Origin: Rhodocollybia butyracea
Lineage: Eukaryota > Basidiomycota > Agaricomycetes > Agaricales > Omphalotaceae
Assembly: GCA_015501585.1 (NCBI GenBank)
Contig: JADNRY010000031.1
Location: 248,001 to 312,000 of the forward strand
DNA: 64,000 nt
Reading direction: 5' to 3'
How positions within the stretch are numbered: position 1 is the stretch's first letter; each line of letters begins with the position of its first letter. Shown one piece after another: positions 10,731 to 21,989 of the stretch. Under the pieces are notes generated by a model. That model was not told the origin of the DNA and made no database searches. It saw only the letters and a list, made by a program, of their open reading frames with translations. The translations under genes were made by a program, and so were the position numbers.

Positions 10731-11132
10731 TCGACTAGAGGCAGTTCAATTCTAACCGCGGCAAAAAATCGCGAGTGCTCACGATTCAAATTCATTCAAT
10801 CAAATGGAGGCGACGATGCCACCTGATGCTTATATCAGGTGCAATGTCAAAGCAATGACTGGACTCGTCGAGCCTTAGGAGGCTGTAGGTACTAGGAGAC
10901 ATAATATTTTTAGTTAATTCGTACCATTTTCATCTCTGTTGAATGCCTACACATTACTTAGGCATGGGTACTACCAAAAAGTAAGAACAAGCCAAACTGT
11001 GAGGGCGCGGAGGTCCGGGCGCATCTGGTTATTGGTCAGGGTTGGTGAGGGTGGCACTCGTCGGCTCTCATTTGAGTGAATTGTGAGCACTCGCGATTTT
11101 TGATGCGATTAGAATTGAACAGCCCTTAGGCG
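10731..11132. mobile_element. MITE-like element with about 50-bp terminal inverted repeats
   Basis: The left end (GGCAGTTCAATTCTAACCGC and AATCGCGAGTGCTCAC downstream) matches the reverse complement of the right end (GGCTGTTCAATTCTAATCGC and AATCGCGAGTGCTCAC). The interior has no coding sequence. Unit 2 lacks it. TTA flanks the right end and also occurs about 20 bp before the left end, so a Harbinger-type TTA duplication is possible but not clean. Confidence 0.55.
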
Positions 11133-11272
11133 CTAATTGACAGCACTATTTTATGCTTTGTTGCGCAAACATGCCAGTTCAACCATCCGTGTTAAGAAGA
11201 GTTATCGAAGATCTAGAGAAAGTTGGACTACTGTATTACGAGTACCGTGTTAAGTCCTTCGGGTCGACGAAA

Positions 11273-11930
11273 TCAGGTAATCCATTGGAGAAATTGCTGT
11301 CGGGGGTGCCATGGGAGAAGGAGACGGATTGCCCTTAATATATATAAAGTGATGATTAAACACACGCAAACGTTCATTCCATGCTTGTCGCTCCCTGCCT
11401 TGCCTGCTAGTATGAGTCTGGAGCTCGGTTCCACAACGGCTTTAAACTTTTCCTGGGTTGCTCGGTCGCCAGAGCTAACGGCAGCATATGTCGCCCCAAG
11501 AGGTTTGGATTGGTGCCCGTTCGATCGAAACATAGCTAGCAAGGCATTTATAAGTAGAAATTAGATCCGGGAGCGAGTACAGTACTCACGTCCGTCTGCT
11601 GCCCACCCAAACCAAGTTTTACGCTGGGGTTTACCGGTTACCCCCCTCTTCCGAGTCTTCAGTGACCACAAAATAAACCATTTCCCAGTCGCCCGATGCT
11701 TTTAATGGTGCCCATGAACCTTTGAAGTTGTAGATTATAGAATTCGACTCCCTCTTGGTGCCAATGGCGCTATCGATTCCCGTAGCGAGGCGTTCGACTT
11801 TGTATCCTACTGGAAATGTAGTCTTTTTCAAGCCAGTGACTGGACTTTCTTCTCGAATTAAGGTTAAACGTTACCGTCTGGCAAGATGTGAGTTTGAAGT
11901 ATAGATGATACCAGTAAAACACTTACACGT
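11273..11930 (-). pseudogene. Secreted-protein family copy 4, broken
   Basis: Half-module B is recognisable (MFRSNGHQ, GATYAAVSSGDRATQEKF), as is most of half-module A (TTFPVGYKVERLATGID, GSWAPL, MVYFVVTEDS). The start of A is out of frame: an extra few bases sit where the siblings read ACTGTAACCTTC (about 11865-11880). A ends in a TAA after EEGGNR just before the conserved GWAAD segment. No signal-peptide exon or TATA block follows upstream; sequence beyond 11935 belongs to the carboxypeptidase side. It is therefore truncated at the 5' end and frameshifted. Confidence 0.7.
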
Positions 11931-12256
11931 TCAACTAGGTTTTTAGGGTCAGAGTCGGGGATTGCTGATAACACGACCTCTTATCAACACTAACTCCCAT
12001 ATGCCTCTCCATCGTTGATGTGGGCTTTTCTTGATGGTGGCCTTGAAAGCAATAAGACTAGGAGCTCCACTGAACGAGGTCGATAAAGACGGGTTAGATG
12101 ATGATGCGGAGGGACAGCCTGAAGATATCAATGATACTTGCTCAGTGCGTTTGGAAAAAAATTGAGGGCACCTGAGGCACCAAGTACAGAAACCGTATCA
12201 TTAACCTCTAAATAGTGTACGAGACATAAATACACAGTACATTCCATCATTATTGT

Positions 12257-15200
12257 TTAGAGTAAGAGAACCGACGCGAGTATCGTTAAGATCGTCAAGA
12301 CATAGCCACAAGTACCATCACGTATAGCTCCGGAAGTGGGTATTGACGTAGCGGCCGTAGAAGCGGTCTCAGTTTGAATAAAAGACGTCCAGGCAGCCCG
12401 AGTAGCCTCAGGCCAGACTGTGCTGGACTCGGTTACCGATGAGCCATAAAATATCGGGTCAGAACCAGGCATGACATCCTCTGCGAGTATTGGATCTTCG
12501 CCGCCGACTACATTCGTTCCGTTGACCAGTCCAGTGGTGTTAGTACCGATTACGAATTGTTGGAGGAAAACCTTCGCCTGAAATGTCCGGATTAGCAAAT
12601 CAAAAATAAAAGAGGAACGCCATAAAGACTCACTGTGATTGGGGCCTTGGCTGCTACCAAATGACCAGCGCCTTTGAACAGGACATACGTGAAATTTCGT
12701 TCTTGGTGGACCTACAAGGGGAAGTGCATCCCCGTAAGAATCATCCTAATCTCATAGACGAGAGGAAGCTTACGATTCCGGCAAAATTACCCTCGTCATC
12801 CGTCCAAGGGGTCGCGGGCTTGCGAGTAAATCCTTGAATCCCTCCAAAAGTTGTGTTCTGGATGGGTTGAGCTTAATGATTTACCAATATCACTATGTGC
12901 ACTCACTTGAATGACGACTGCAAAGACGGGATCGATGAGTCAATTTCTTCTACATGCGAATGACGGTCGTTCTTACCTTGTGTACTCCGATGTGAAATCA
13001 GGGAATCATCGTTGCCTGAGAAGAAAACGAAACCAACACCCTTTTCAGTACCGTTTGAGGCAAGTTCCGTCAAAAATTGCATGGGTCTATAAATTTGGTT
13101 AGGCAAATAGGCAGTGGAAAAGAGGATGAGCGCGTACTCGGGACCTAAAAAAAAGTAGGTGGTAAGTAAGACCGTTCGATTACCCAAATAAAGGCCTTAC
13201 TGGGATCATTCCCTCCCAAAGAACCGAATGTAAAATCAAAGTCCAAAACCCAGTCTTTACTAGTGGGAGCATGGATGGCCGCGCGAGTGCGATTGTCTTG
13301 TAAGATGAAAATTATTAGTAAGGCAGCCATAGACGAATGAAACTCTTACCATTAAGGAAGACAGTAGCGTCTATGGGTACTTCTGGGTCAAGCGCATCCG
13401 GGATGTTGTAAACCTGTAGATACAGACATGAAAAATGAACACGAGTGTACAGATAGTCAGGAACCTACATCGAATACTCCACCGTCCGGCTGAGAGAGCG
13501 CTACAAGTCAAATTGGGTAAGGATATCATAGCCAGAGAAGAACCGAACGCACTCCATGGGAACGTAAAATTGATAGCATAGTCAATGAATTCGTCGAAAA
13601 GGTCACAGCCGTACTGGTACACGATGAGAACCACATCATCATGCAACCCAAGAGTTTGCTTACCCATGGATCAATCGTTCCATTAGCCCGTCCAGTCAAA
13701 TCCCGTTTGCTCTGAACCCAAGCCTGGTGTCTTTCTTCGCGTTTCCTGAATTGAGCGGACTTAACCTGCGGCCGGAGGTCCTCCACTTCCGATCTCTTCT
13801 GTAAGCGAGCAAGCAAACGAGATCGGAAAGTACGATTTTTAGATCTTAGTAGACTGCTGGACGTGCTTGCACTGTCAGCCATGCCGGGAACAAATCCGAT
13901 GGAAGGAATCGTTCCATTTTGAGGGTAGGTGAGGTTGACGTCGTAGCCGCATAGATGGCTCCTGCGCAATCGGTTAGTTTAAATATGGATCGCGCGATGA
14001 TAAACGTACTGTTCCTCAAAGTACTTGAACACAACTGGATCATAGTTGAATAGCTGGGGGTATGTTTGCAGGACGGTGACCTGACCCAAACATCAGACCA
14101 TGTTCGAATCGAATCTGAAGCATTCTTACTGCAGGGAGTTCTTCAAATTCTGTGCCGGTTCCGATAGAACCATCTCCAATGGCAATCTTGACTATGTTCA
14201 CTGGCGGGTTGGGAGTCTCGAAATATGTCTTCAGTATGTAAGGCTGCATATAGATTAGTTAAAACACGGGTAAAATACGAATCATGCCATATACGTACAA
14301 TATATGTTCCAGCATAACTCTCGCCAGTAAGGTGTAGAGGACGGGTAGCGAGACTTGGGAAAACTTTGACAAGATTGCTCAAAAAGCCCATCTGAATGCT
14401 TCAAGTCAATGATTGAGACACGGTAAAACCACCACAACGTCGTACAAAGTCTAGTCCTAGCTGGTTTTCATCGGCAACTATATTGAACAAAATTAGTTTC
14501 CCTTCTTGTGTGTGATGAGATTACGTACCGTAACCATCCTCGTCGGCAGTAGAAAAACCAACCCCACTAGAAAGCACCACAATGAGGCAATGAGACAAGA
14601 CAATAGCGAAGAACGAACACTGGTTGATCAATCCAAATATAGTCCACTACGGTATTCCACGATAGATTTGTGTTGGAGGACATGGAGTAGTCGCCGTTGA
14701 TACGCATAGGACCATTCTACAGAAAGAGTGACCTGGTAAGACGAAGATTGAAGCGGGATCGGAACACGCGAACTAACTTCAAAGAACATCCCGGCCATAC
14801 TGGAAGACCCAGGTCTAAAAGACGATATTAACTAGAGTCCTGACACAACGTTCACCGACGCACCCTCCATTAAGCCCTAGTTTTATGCAAATGAATTAGT
14901 GTGTACACACTAATCACATATTCGAAATTGCTCACAAATGCCCCAAGGCTCCGTGCTCGTGTTGGATGTCAAAGAGCCATTCTGTTTCTCGAATGCCCAG
15001 AAGAAAAGCGTGTCATTAGGGTGTCCTGCGCGTTGTACGGGTATATTTCCAGCAAACGACCGCGTCAGCGGGAAAGTAACATTAGGAAGCGATTCTGATG
15101 AAACTTGGAAATCTGGACATCGTAATGAAGGTGGTTAGGACCGGAACGAAAGCTGAAGGTGATGACTTGCAATCTTGCCACTCGGGGCTGAAGTCACCAG

Positions 15201-15312
15201 ATGGTTCACCAGGATAAACTTGAGGAAAAGAGCTAGGCAGTGACTGGGAACTCGTAAAGTAAGCGCTATACAGGAAGATCCCCAGGATCGTCGATTGTCG
15301 TGAAATAATCAT
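12257..15312 (-). CDS. Serine carboxypeptidase, peptidase family S10, secreted and probably GPI-anchored
   Basis: About twenty short exons read in one frame. Signal peptide MIISRQSTILGIFLYSAYF, then FPQVYPGEPSGDFSPEWQ. Catalytic landmarks in order are NGGPGSSS (oxyanion region, exons at 14876-14778), GESYAG with the nucleophile Ser (near 14320), SGNDDSL with the likely Asp (near 13010) and GAGHLV with the His (near 12670). The C-terminus is a Ser/Thr-rich stretch ending in the hydrophobic tail VLTILTILASVLLL, consistent with a GPI signal. S10 enzymes remove C-terminal residues from peptides at acid pH; here it probably acts at the cell surface. Intron 1 (15170-15113) uses a GCAAGT donor, needed to give the family-like EWQDYFQV junction. 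Partial copies lie in units 1-3 to the left. Confidence 0.9.
14895..14914. repeat. Perfect 20-bp palindrome inside a carboxypeptidase intron
   Basis: ATTAGTGTGTACACACTAAT is its own reverse complement. It lies in the intron between the exon ending at 14936 and the 13-bp exon at 14876-14864, about 20 bp from the acceptor, where a hairpin could influence splicing of the micro-exon. No function is shown. Confidence 0.6.
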
Positions 15313-15695
15313 GATTTAATCCCACTGGTGTTGGGAGGGGAAGGAAAAGTGAGCAGTACCTCGCTGAACGTCAAGACTTATATGAGGTTCAAGAGACAAT
15401 TAGCTCCGACGTGGGTATTGGTTCCTGTAGGATTGGACAATAGTGGTGATTGTATTGATGGTTGCATGTCAGAGTAATTGTTTTAGTCGGTCGAGAAGAT
15501 TCCCGGCATGAGGTGTATGTAATACGAAAAGATACGGAAGCATATTCGGCACGCAGCTCAGCAGATTTCAGCATGGCTATCACTGAAGCTCCGTATCGCA
15601 AACTGATTCTTTCAAGTATGTTCATCTTCTAGTATACAAATCCAGCGACCGATGATCAACCGAACACCCAACGTTCAACCGTTCAAGGGCTATTC
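15313..15695. other. Spacer between carboxypeptidase start and TFIP11-like gene end
   Basis: Holds the carboxypeptidase promoter and the 3' flank of the next gene, both on the minus strand. No gene or repeat is supported. Confidence 0.4.
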
Positions 15696-18600
15696 TTATC
15701 CCAATGCTCTTAGAACCATATTGTCCAACGAGATCGCCTGATAATCCTCCGCAGGGCCCCCAGCTCCTTCGTGTGCCGCCCAAACCGCATCATCGAGAAT
15801 ATAGACCAACAAACCACCCTTCCCTTCCGTCGACGCACTCACCCTGAACAACGGCATCCTCGACTTTTCGTGAGCCCGCCCAGTAGGCAGCAAGAGTAGA
15901 TTGTGCGAGGCCGCAAACTCCTCCACGATAGACCGGAAAGTGATCTCCTGTGTACGAGCAGATGGCCGGGATGGGACGGCTTTGGCTGTGCCATTGCGAG
16001 ATGGAGATGCGTTGGCCAGTGCTTGCTCGGCTCTGTAGTCCGGTTTAGGTAACCGCGAGGGCGCGTCTGGACCAAGCTCTAGTGCTTGGTGCATGAGCTG
16101 CACGCCTCGCGTGAATCCTCTAGAAATCCCCGGAACCCCCTGCAGGCTCTCGGGGAAGGACTGTTTCCACCAGTCGAACCAATCGGCTACTTCCCCAAAG
16201 CTGACCTTGGGCTGGATGAGCCATATGTGGAGCACGTCGAGCCATTTCGGGAAGAATTCGGCCTCGAATAGTTGGGAGAAGATGGAAGGTCGAAGAATAT
16301 CTATCCATTGGAGTACATGCTGGATAGGCTCCATGTTTTGGTCCGAGGGTTGACCTTGAAGTCATCACGAAGGCTAGCACCAAGTTTGGGTACTATATAC
16401 TTGAGGAGCATCGCATCCCAGTCGCCCACGTCGAAGACCTGCATTGACACCTTAGAACCACAGGAGTACTACCGAATGGATATGCACTTACGTCTTTCCA
16501 AGCATTTAAGTCCGCAGGTAAATCATCTCCGGTATTCCAATGTCGCAACAGGCTCTTGATCTTTCTTCTGGCATCTCCAACGAAATCTTCTAATCGAAGT
16601 CCTACGTGTGGCAGCCAAGGGAACACAATAGTCTGCAACGAGACCTTATCGAGCTTCACGTTCCAGTCCGCGACTGCTTTTTGTACTTTGGGAAGAATGA
16701 GTTGATCAAGCATGTTGTCCCGAATGAATGGTGGTAAAAAGGTCGACCACGCTTCGTAAAGCTTGAGGGCAGATTGGGGGGCTTTAGGTGACCATTCATT
16801 GTTAATAGCTGTTCGGACTTTCGGAAGCCATATATTCCATAGCAAACTTTCGAATGGAGTCATGGGTTTTTGACTATAAAACTAATATTAGTAGGAGGCA
16901 AAACACAAAAGCCTGAACTGCATACATTTGAACAGGGGCAGTTGATATCGTCTTGGTCCCGTAAACGTCGACTTGTGTTTCCGGCGCTGGTTCATCAACG
17001 TTGACCCGTAATGCGCGTCTCCAGTTACGGAAAGTTGAGACAAGAGCGTTGGGGTCTTCCAAAGGCTGCCACTGTGCTACCGTTCGTCGCACCTAGAAAC
17101 AAGCATTAAAACGTCGAAACATAAGAGATAATCTCGGTTGAGCATACCAAAGGAGTAATAGCGGCGACTACCACTTCATCGAGCCTATACCGCTCAAATT
17201 CAGAGTCGAAATCGGTCGTGAGTTTGTAGAAAAGCGGTGAAAATTGATCCAAGGAAGCATCGTAGTTGGACGAAAGCTCTTTAGCTTTAGCATCGATGTC
17301 TGTTGCTACCAGCTGAACTTGCTGAAGACGAGCAATTACTGGAACGAAGAGTATCAGACTCCATTGCGAGAGAGCAGACAAACACAAGCTTACAGTCTGC
17401 TTCAGTTTCAATTCTCTTTCTCAGTCGCATATCTTCTTGGGTGACTAGCCTTTTCCGCTCCTCTAAAAGCTTGCCCTCTTTCGCTAGACCATCCAGGTCG
17501 ATTTTGCACGATTCGGCGATGAGACGAACATTATGGCGAACTTCAGGTATTCGTGTCGAGTCTATTGATGGCGTCCATGAGTTTATCGATATGTCGGCCA
17601 GAGAAGTGACCTCGCGAGGCTTGAAAGGAGTCAGAACATGCCCAGAGACTAACGAATACATTGAACTCACCACTGCACCAGTTGCGTCGATAATCTGCCC
17701 AATACCAGCGGTACTCGACGATTCTGTCCCAGCCTCGGCAAGGATTTCTTCGTATGTCTTGTGCTGGACCTTTAACTTCACTTTCTTGGGCTTCTTCCAC
17801 GCCTCTGCTTTCTTGTCCTTTGCCTCTCGCTCCTTTTTCTTTGCCTTTCTCGCGCGCGGGTCTTCGTCATCACTAACGACTTCACCTCGCCTCCGTGCCT
17901 CCATCTTGGATTGCTCCGTCTTTTCCTTGAACCCTCTAAAAGCAATACCGCTTTTTTCTGGGCGCATCTTGCTCTCGATCGGAGTGACAATACCCTCGCC
18001 GGTCGCACCTAGACCCTGACCCGCTTTCCAGCCCAGCTTTTCCAGCATTCTGGCGCCGAAGGATCCTGACAATTTGGCAAAGTGGGTCTGCTCAGCATGG
18101 CTGAGCGGGGCCGTTGGACGTATGGTAGGCTGAGTGTCGCGTACAAAAGATGAGGAGCGAGATCCAAAGGAGGAAGGAAGCTCTGAGGGCACTGTGCCAG
18201 CGAGCGAAGGACGGGAGCCAATTCCACCTTTAGTAGGTTCTGATGTCCCGCCTTTAGAAAAGCCTAATCCAGAGCCTGTTTTCTTGCCAGAACCAATACC
18301 TCCAATTTGAGGCCTACTCATGGAATTATCTTCTTCTTCTTCCTCCTCTTCCTCGCGTATCCGAGGTGAAGGGCGCCTGGAAGGGTCAGAGTGATTGTCA
18401 GAATATTCCTCTGCGCCCTCACCTTCGCCCTCACCCTCACCCTCAGAACTGTTTTCTTCTTCTTCTTCTTCTTCCTCTTCCTCCTTCTCTTCCTCTTCTT
18501 CATCCGCTTGTTCCTTGTCCAGATCCATCTTGTTGTCCTCTACTTTCTTTTCCCCAGACACAAATGCAGGTGCCTTTGTCCAATCACTCCGTTTCTTCTT

Positions 18601-18828
18601 CCCAGTTCCTCTACCACTGTTTTCATCGTCACTGTCTTCCGCAAAGATACCATACAAAGCATCTTCCTTGCCATTTCTCTTCTGTCGCTTTCTCGAATAC
18701 GGATTTTCAAAAAGTTCCCGTTCTTCGCGAGCATCCGCAGATTCGTTCGGGACAAAATCTCCAGCATCAGAGCCAGCGTAAGAGTCGGAATCTGAATCGT
18801 CTTCGAGGATTCGTTTTTTGCGGGCCAT
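15696..18828 (-). CDS. G-patch spliceosome disassembly factor (TFIP11 / Ntr1 / Spp382 homologue)
   Basis: Six exons: 18828-17671, 17619-17394, 17338-17148, 17092-16926, 16873-16492, 16438-15696. The N-terminus MARKKRILEDDSDSD is acidic with a poly-Glu run (about 115-135). The G-patch is at about 255-300 (MLEKLGWKAGQGLGATGEG). A Lys-rich linker and the IIDATG/EVTSLADI region lead into the GCFC-like domain with MTPFESLLWNIWLPKVR and FDVGDWDAMLLKYIVPKLG. In yeast and animals this protein activates the DEAH helicase Prp43 to take apart intron-lariat spliceosomes in the nucleus. One problem: in the last exon the frame reading ASLRDDFKVNP must shift by one near 16341-16355 to continue as DQNMEPIQHVLQW. 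This is either a sequencing error or a real lesion. Without the shift the protein ends about 30 bp later. Confidence 0.9.
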
Positions 18829-19164
18829 AGATGAACGTTGACAACGGATGTGATTTGGAAGTTAGAGACTCAGCACATGATGATTTAGGCGCCTAGGGGC
18901 CATTGATTGACTCCACCAAGAAAAACTGCTACTGCTATGTAGAAATATCTAGAAAACGTTCCTCGAGTGTCCGTAACCTTGATATTCAAGTCAACTTTGT
19001 CTACAGTGTGCAGCATGCGCAGCGAGTGGCCGTCTGTATGCAAACGGCGCCATTGAAACGAAGAACCGGGCGACGTTCACATTACTCTATCATGTATGAT
19101 GTAGGAAACTCGCTACCTATGTATCGTCGTGTCAGTCTATTATTTCTGCGCTTATCGAGCTGAA
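18829..19164. other. Upstream region of the TFIP11-like gene
   Basis: Promoter side of the minus-strand gene ending at 18828. No coding or repeat feature is supported. Confidence 0.35.
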
Positions 19165-19800
19165 GGTTCGTTCAAACGTTCACCGGCACCTTGCGCGCCG
19201 CTTTCTGGTCGCTCACAATCGCGTCTTCCCTCTATACAGCCTTCCGGAAAAGACATTGCTGTTACCACAGTCAATGCTCAAGCGCTCAAGAATACGTTCA
19301 GCCTTGGATCCGGAGTGCTTTGCAAGCAACGGCCTGTCGAGAAGGCTTCATCAAAGTGTTCCCTTTGGTGACCTCCAGGCATTCTCGGTAGAAGAATTGG
19401 TGATATTGCTCGGGAACGGGGACGAAGACTGGAGTGGAGAGTGAGTTTCGATATTGGTCTTTAAATTCATTTTGACTAATGCCTTCATTATGCAGCGCTA
19501 GCTCTGGGAGAGGCCATCAAAGTTGATCACGGCTTCAACAAAAAAAGCTAGGCGATCCGTGATCTCGTGGAGATTCTACCAGAGTACGAGGAGGAACTGG
19601 GGAGTCCCAAGTCACCCATCGGTCGGAGGTGAATTCATTCACGTTCGTCTTTCGCGCTAAACAATTGACCATCCATCTCAGGGTTCCGCGGCCTGAATCC
19701 TCAACAAAGTGTTAACCGTAACCCTCACGAAGCTCTCTTAACAGCGAACGACTAGCTTTCCACTTGTGTCAACTACCGGAGGCTAAGATCGCTTGACGCT
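19165..19800 (+). pseudogene. Truncated 3' fragment of the UFD4/TRIP12 HECT ligase gene (inverted copy A)
   Basis: Matches the intact ligase at about 50530-49860, here on the plus strand. [34 protein letters not shown] and the following introns are recognisable, but frames are broken. For example, AQALKNTF stands where the intact gene has NVQEYVQL. It stops inside the last exon, around the catalytic-Cys region (CVNY/RRLR), and abuts HET pseudogene A. Confidence 0.8.
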
Positions 19801-19867
19801 CATCAGAATCCTTTCAAGCCCAACAGTGCAGAAACATCAAATCGTTCAACGGAGAGTCGAAGTTACT

Positions 19868-21989
19868 GAGACGTGAGTACTGTACCACTTTCTAGCCCCA
19901 CCCGCTTTTCAAGCAATGATTTAACCCCTACGATCAGGTCGCGCGACAGCAGGCAGGAACTTTGGAAGCTCAGGACCTTTCCTCCTCTCCCATTACCCCT
20001 CTAGTATGAGTCGTGGATATCCGCCACAGATTCCTTGTCAAAGTCACAGTCTTTCTTTGTCAGAGTATCTGACCACATCTCGCCGTTGTCATGGATTCCC
20101 AATACGACAACAAATCTCTCCCCACTCTTCCGGTGACGAAAGTGGAGAACACCTGAGATACCATCACGGTCCAAGAAGAGATCCATGGTGTCTTGTTTAT
20201 GTGGCAACGACTCCCATAATGTGCTGGGGTATGCTTCCAATAGATCATTTCCTGCGTTACAGCGGACAAGGGATATGTACTGGAAGGCTATGGAAAGGAT
20301 AACTGGCCGCGCTGCGTCTGGATGCGTTCCATCGAGGATGCGGATGTCAACCATGTAGGCATAATCATCAGGTCTGCCTAATCTGTATCGCGCTTCCACT
20401 GATATAACCTGATTATCCGCCAGAAATTTTGATGTTTTGTCCAGATTCTTCTCTAATATCCTATGTTGTCCATTATCATCATAGTAGGAATCGTGAATGC
20501 CCTTAAGATCAACTGCCTTGTTCTGTTCCAAGTCAATGACAACATCCAACCAAATGTTCGAATTGTGAATTCCAACCATAACAACAAATACCTGGTCGCT
20601 CTGGTCGACTCTGAAAAGCAGGGCCGCAGATGACTGTGGGTCGAGGAAGAAAGTCTGAAATATAATCGCATCTGCACATTTAGGGGGATAGCAGTTTTTG
20701 ATGGTAATCTCAGCGGGGGGGATTAAAAACGAAATGCGGTACGGCGAATCTTGGTTTATAGATTCGAAACCTGAAGGAACCCTTTCCTTGAAAAACAATT
20801 CCTGTGGGCTCCCCTCAATTTTTCCACATTGGTCCAGGATTACTTTGTTATGTTCAACAAGTATTCCCAATTCTGCTCTCTCAAACTGGAGCTCATTTGA
20901 CTCTTTACATAGATGGCCAAGTGCTCTGAGGTTCCTTGCCGGCGAGCATTTAGAAGAGCAAGAAATTCAGGAGGAGGGAGAGGAGCACCGTCTCGGTAGT
21001 GACGTCGACGAACGGCGAGTCTGGGTTGAATGGCTCGGACGGCTCCGCGATGGATGGCTCGGTCGACTCCGGGATGGATGATAGGGATGAGCGGAAGGCG
21101 AATCTGTAAACCCAAATTGGTCATTGAGTACGGCTGTCGGTTGTTGGTCCAGTTAAATTGCTCGAACTCGCCACTTTCTGCAAAATCATCTGGACTGGTG
21201 GCAAGTATTCCACTAAAGTCGACTGACCGTGCCTCGGGCTCGGACTTCCAAGCAAAGATTGTCTGATCATCAGACACCTTCAAAATCTCCTCCTGTAGCC
21301 TGGTGAAGGCGTGTGTTCCTTCACCGTAGATCGTCGGCATGAACACACCAAACAGGCCCATCAACGAGTATGTCCTGTCTTCTACACGTGTCGTCTCCCT
21401 TCCAGCAGCCCAAGACATTCTCTGTGCGACGCTGATCTCGCCTGGGTCACTCATCAACAGAACGTTGGATGGAATCCCAGTGATTTCAGTGATAGCCGTG
21501 TGTAAGCTTGCTTTGGCTCCAATCGCCTTCCAGTCTGACGCAAAGAAGACAACTATCCTTGGCGCCAACAACTCCTGTAACGTCCATCCTCTCTTAAATC
21601 ATCTAGACATATAAAAAGCTGATTCTAGGGATCGGCTGAGGACCCCACTCTGCACATCCGCTAGGTAGGCATAGCAGACTGTTGCTTCGCGGTAGTATCT
21701 ATACATCGAGTTGATGGCCTCTGAGAGTTCGGAGCTGCTTGTCTTATCGATGCAGCAGGTGTCGACCCAGATGTACTTGCACTTGTCAGAGCGTGCCTGC
21801 TCGCCTGCTCGCACGATCTTGGAGTATCCTTTCATATCTTTTATTCCAGATGGATCCTGCATCTGCTGGAAGGACACTTCTTCGTCTTCCCATACATGGG
21901 AGAGGATCGCATATAGTGGTATGTTCTGGCCATCTGCGAAATAGATAACCTTCGGCTCGTGAGGAGTCGTAAATGTCGAGGAGTCGCAT
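19868..21989 (-). pseudogene. HET-domain gene, dead copy A (inverted)
   Basis: Collinear with the intact HET gene at 40535-42643 but broken at least four times. A one-base insertion follows MRLLDI (about 21965). The TGG of WFKRGW has become TGA (21601-21599). Ten bases are missing at about 20895, after AIYVK. A TAT became TAG at about 20001, after DIHDSY. Coding similarity runs on past that stop to GARKWY near 19880. Between lesions it keeps WVDTCCIDKTSSSELSEAIN and RMSWAAGRETTRVEDR. The decay looks recent. Confidence 0.88.

Noticed and set aside
16086..16353. Plus-strand frames opposite the TFIP11-like gene
   Set aside because: They are mirror frames of a well-supported coding exon.
17303..18830. 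Several long plus-strand frames opposite the G-patch gene
   Set aside because: Shadows of Glu/Lys-rich codons; Ser/Phe-rich and without domains.
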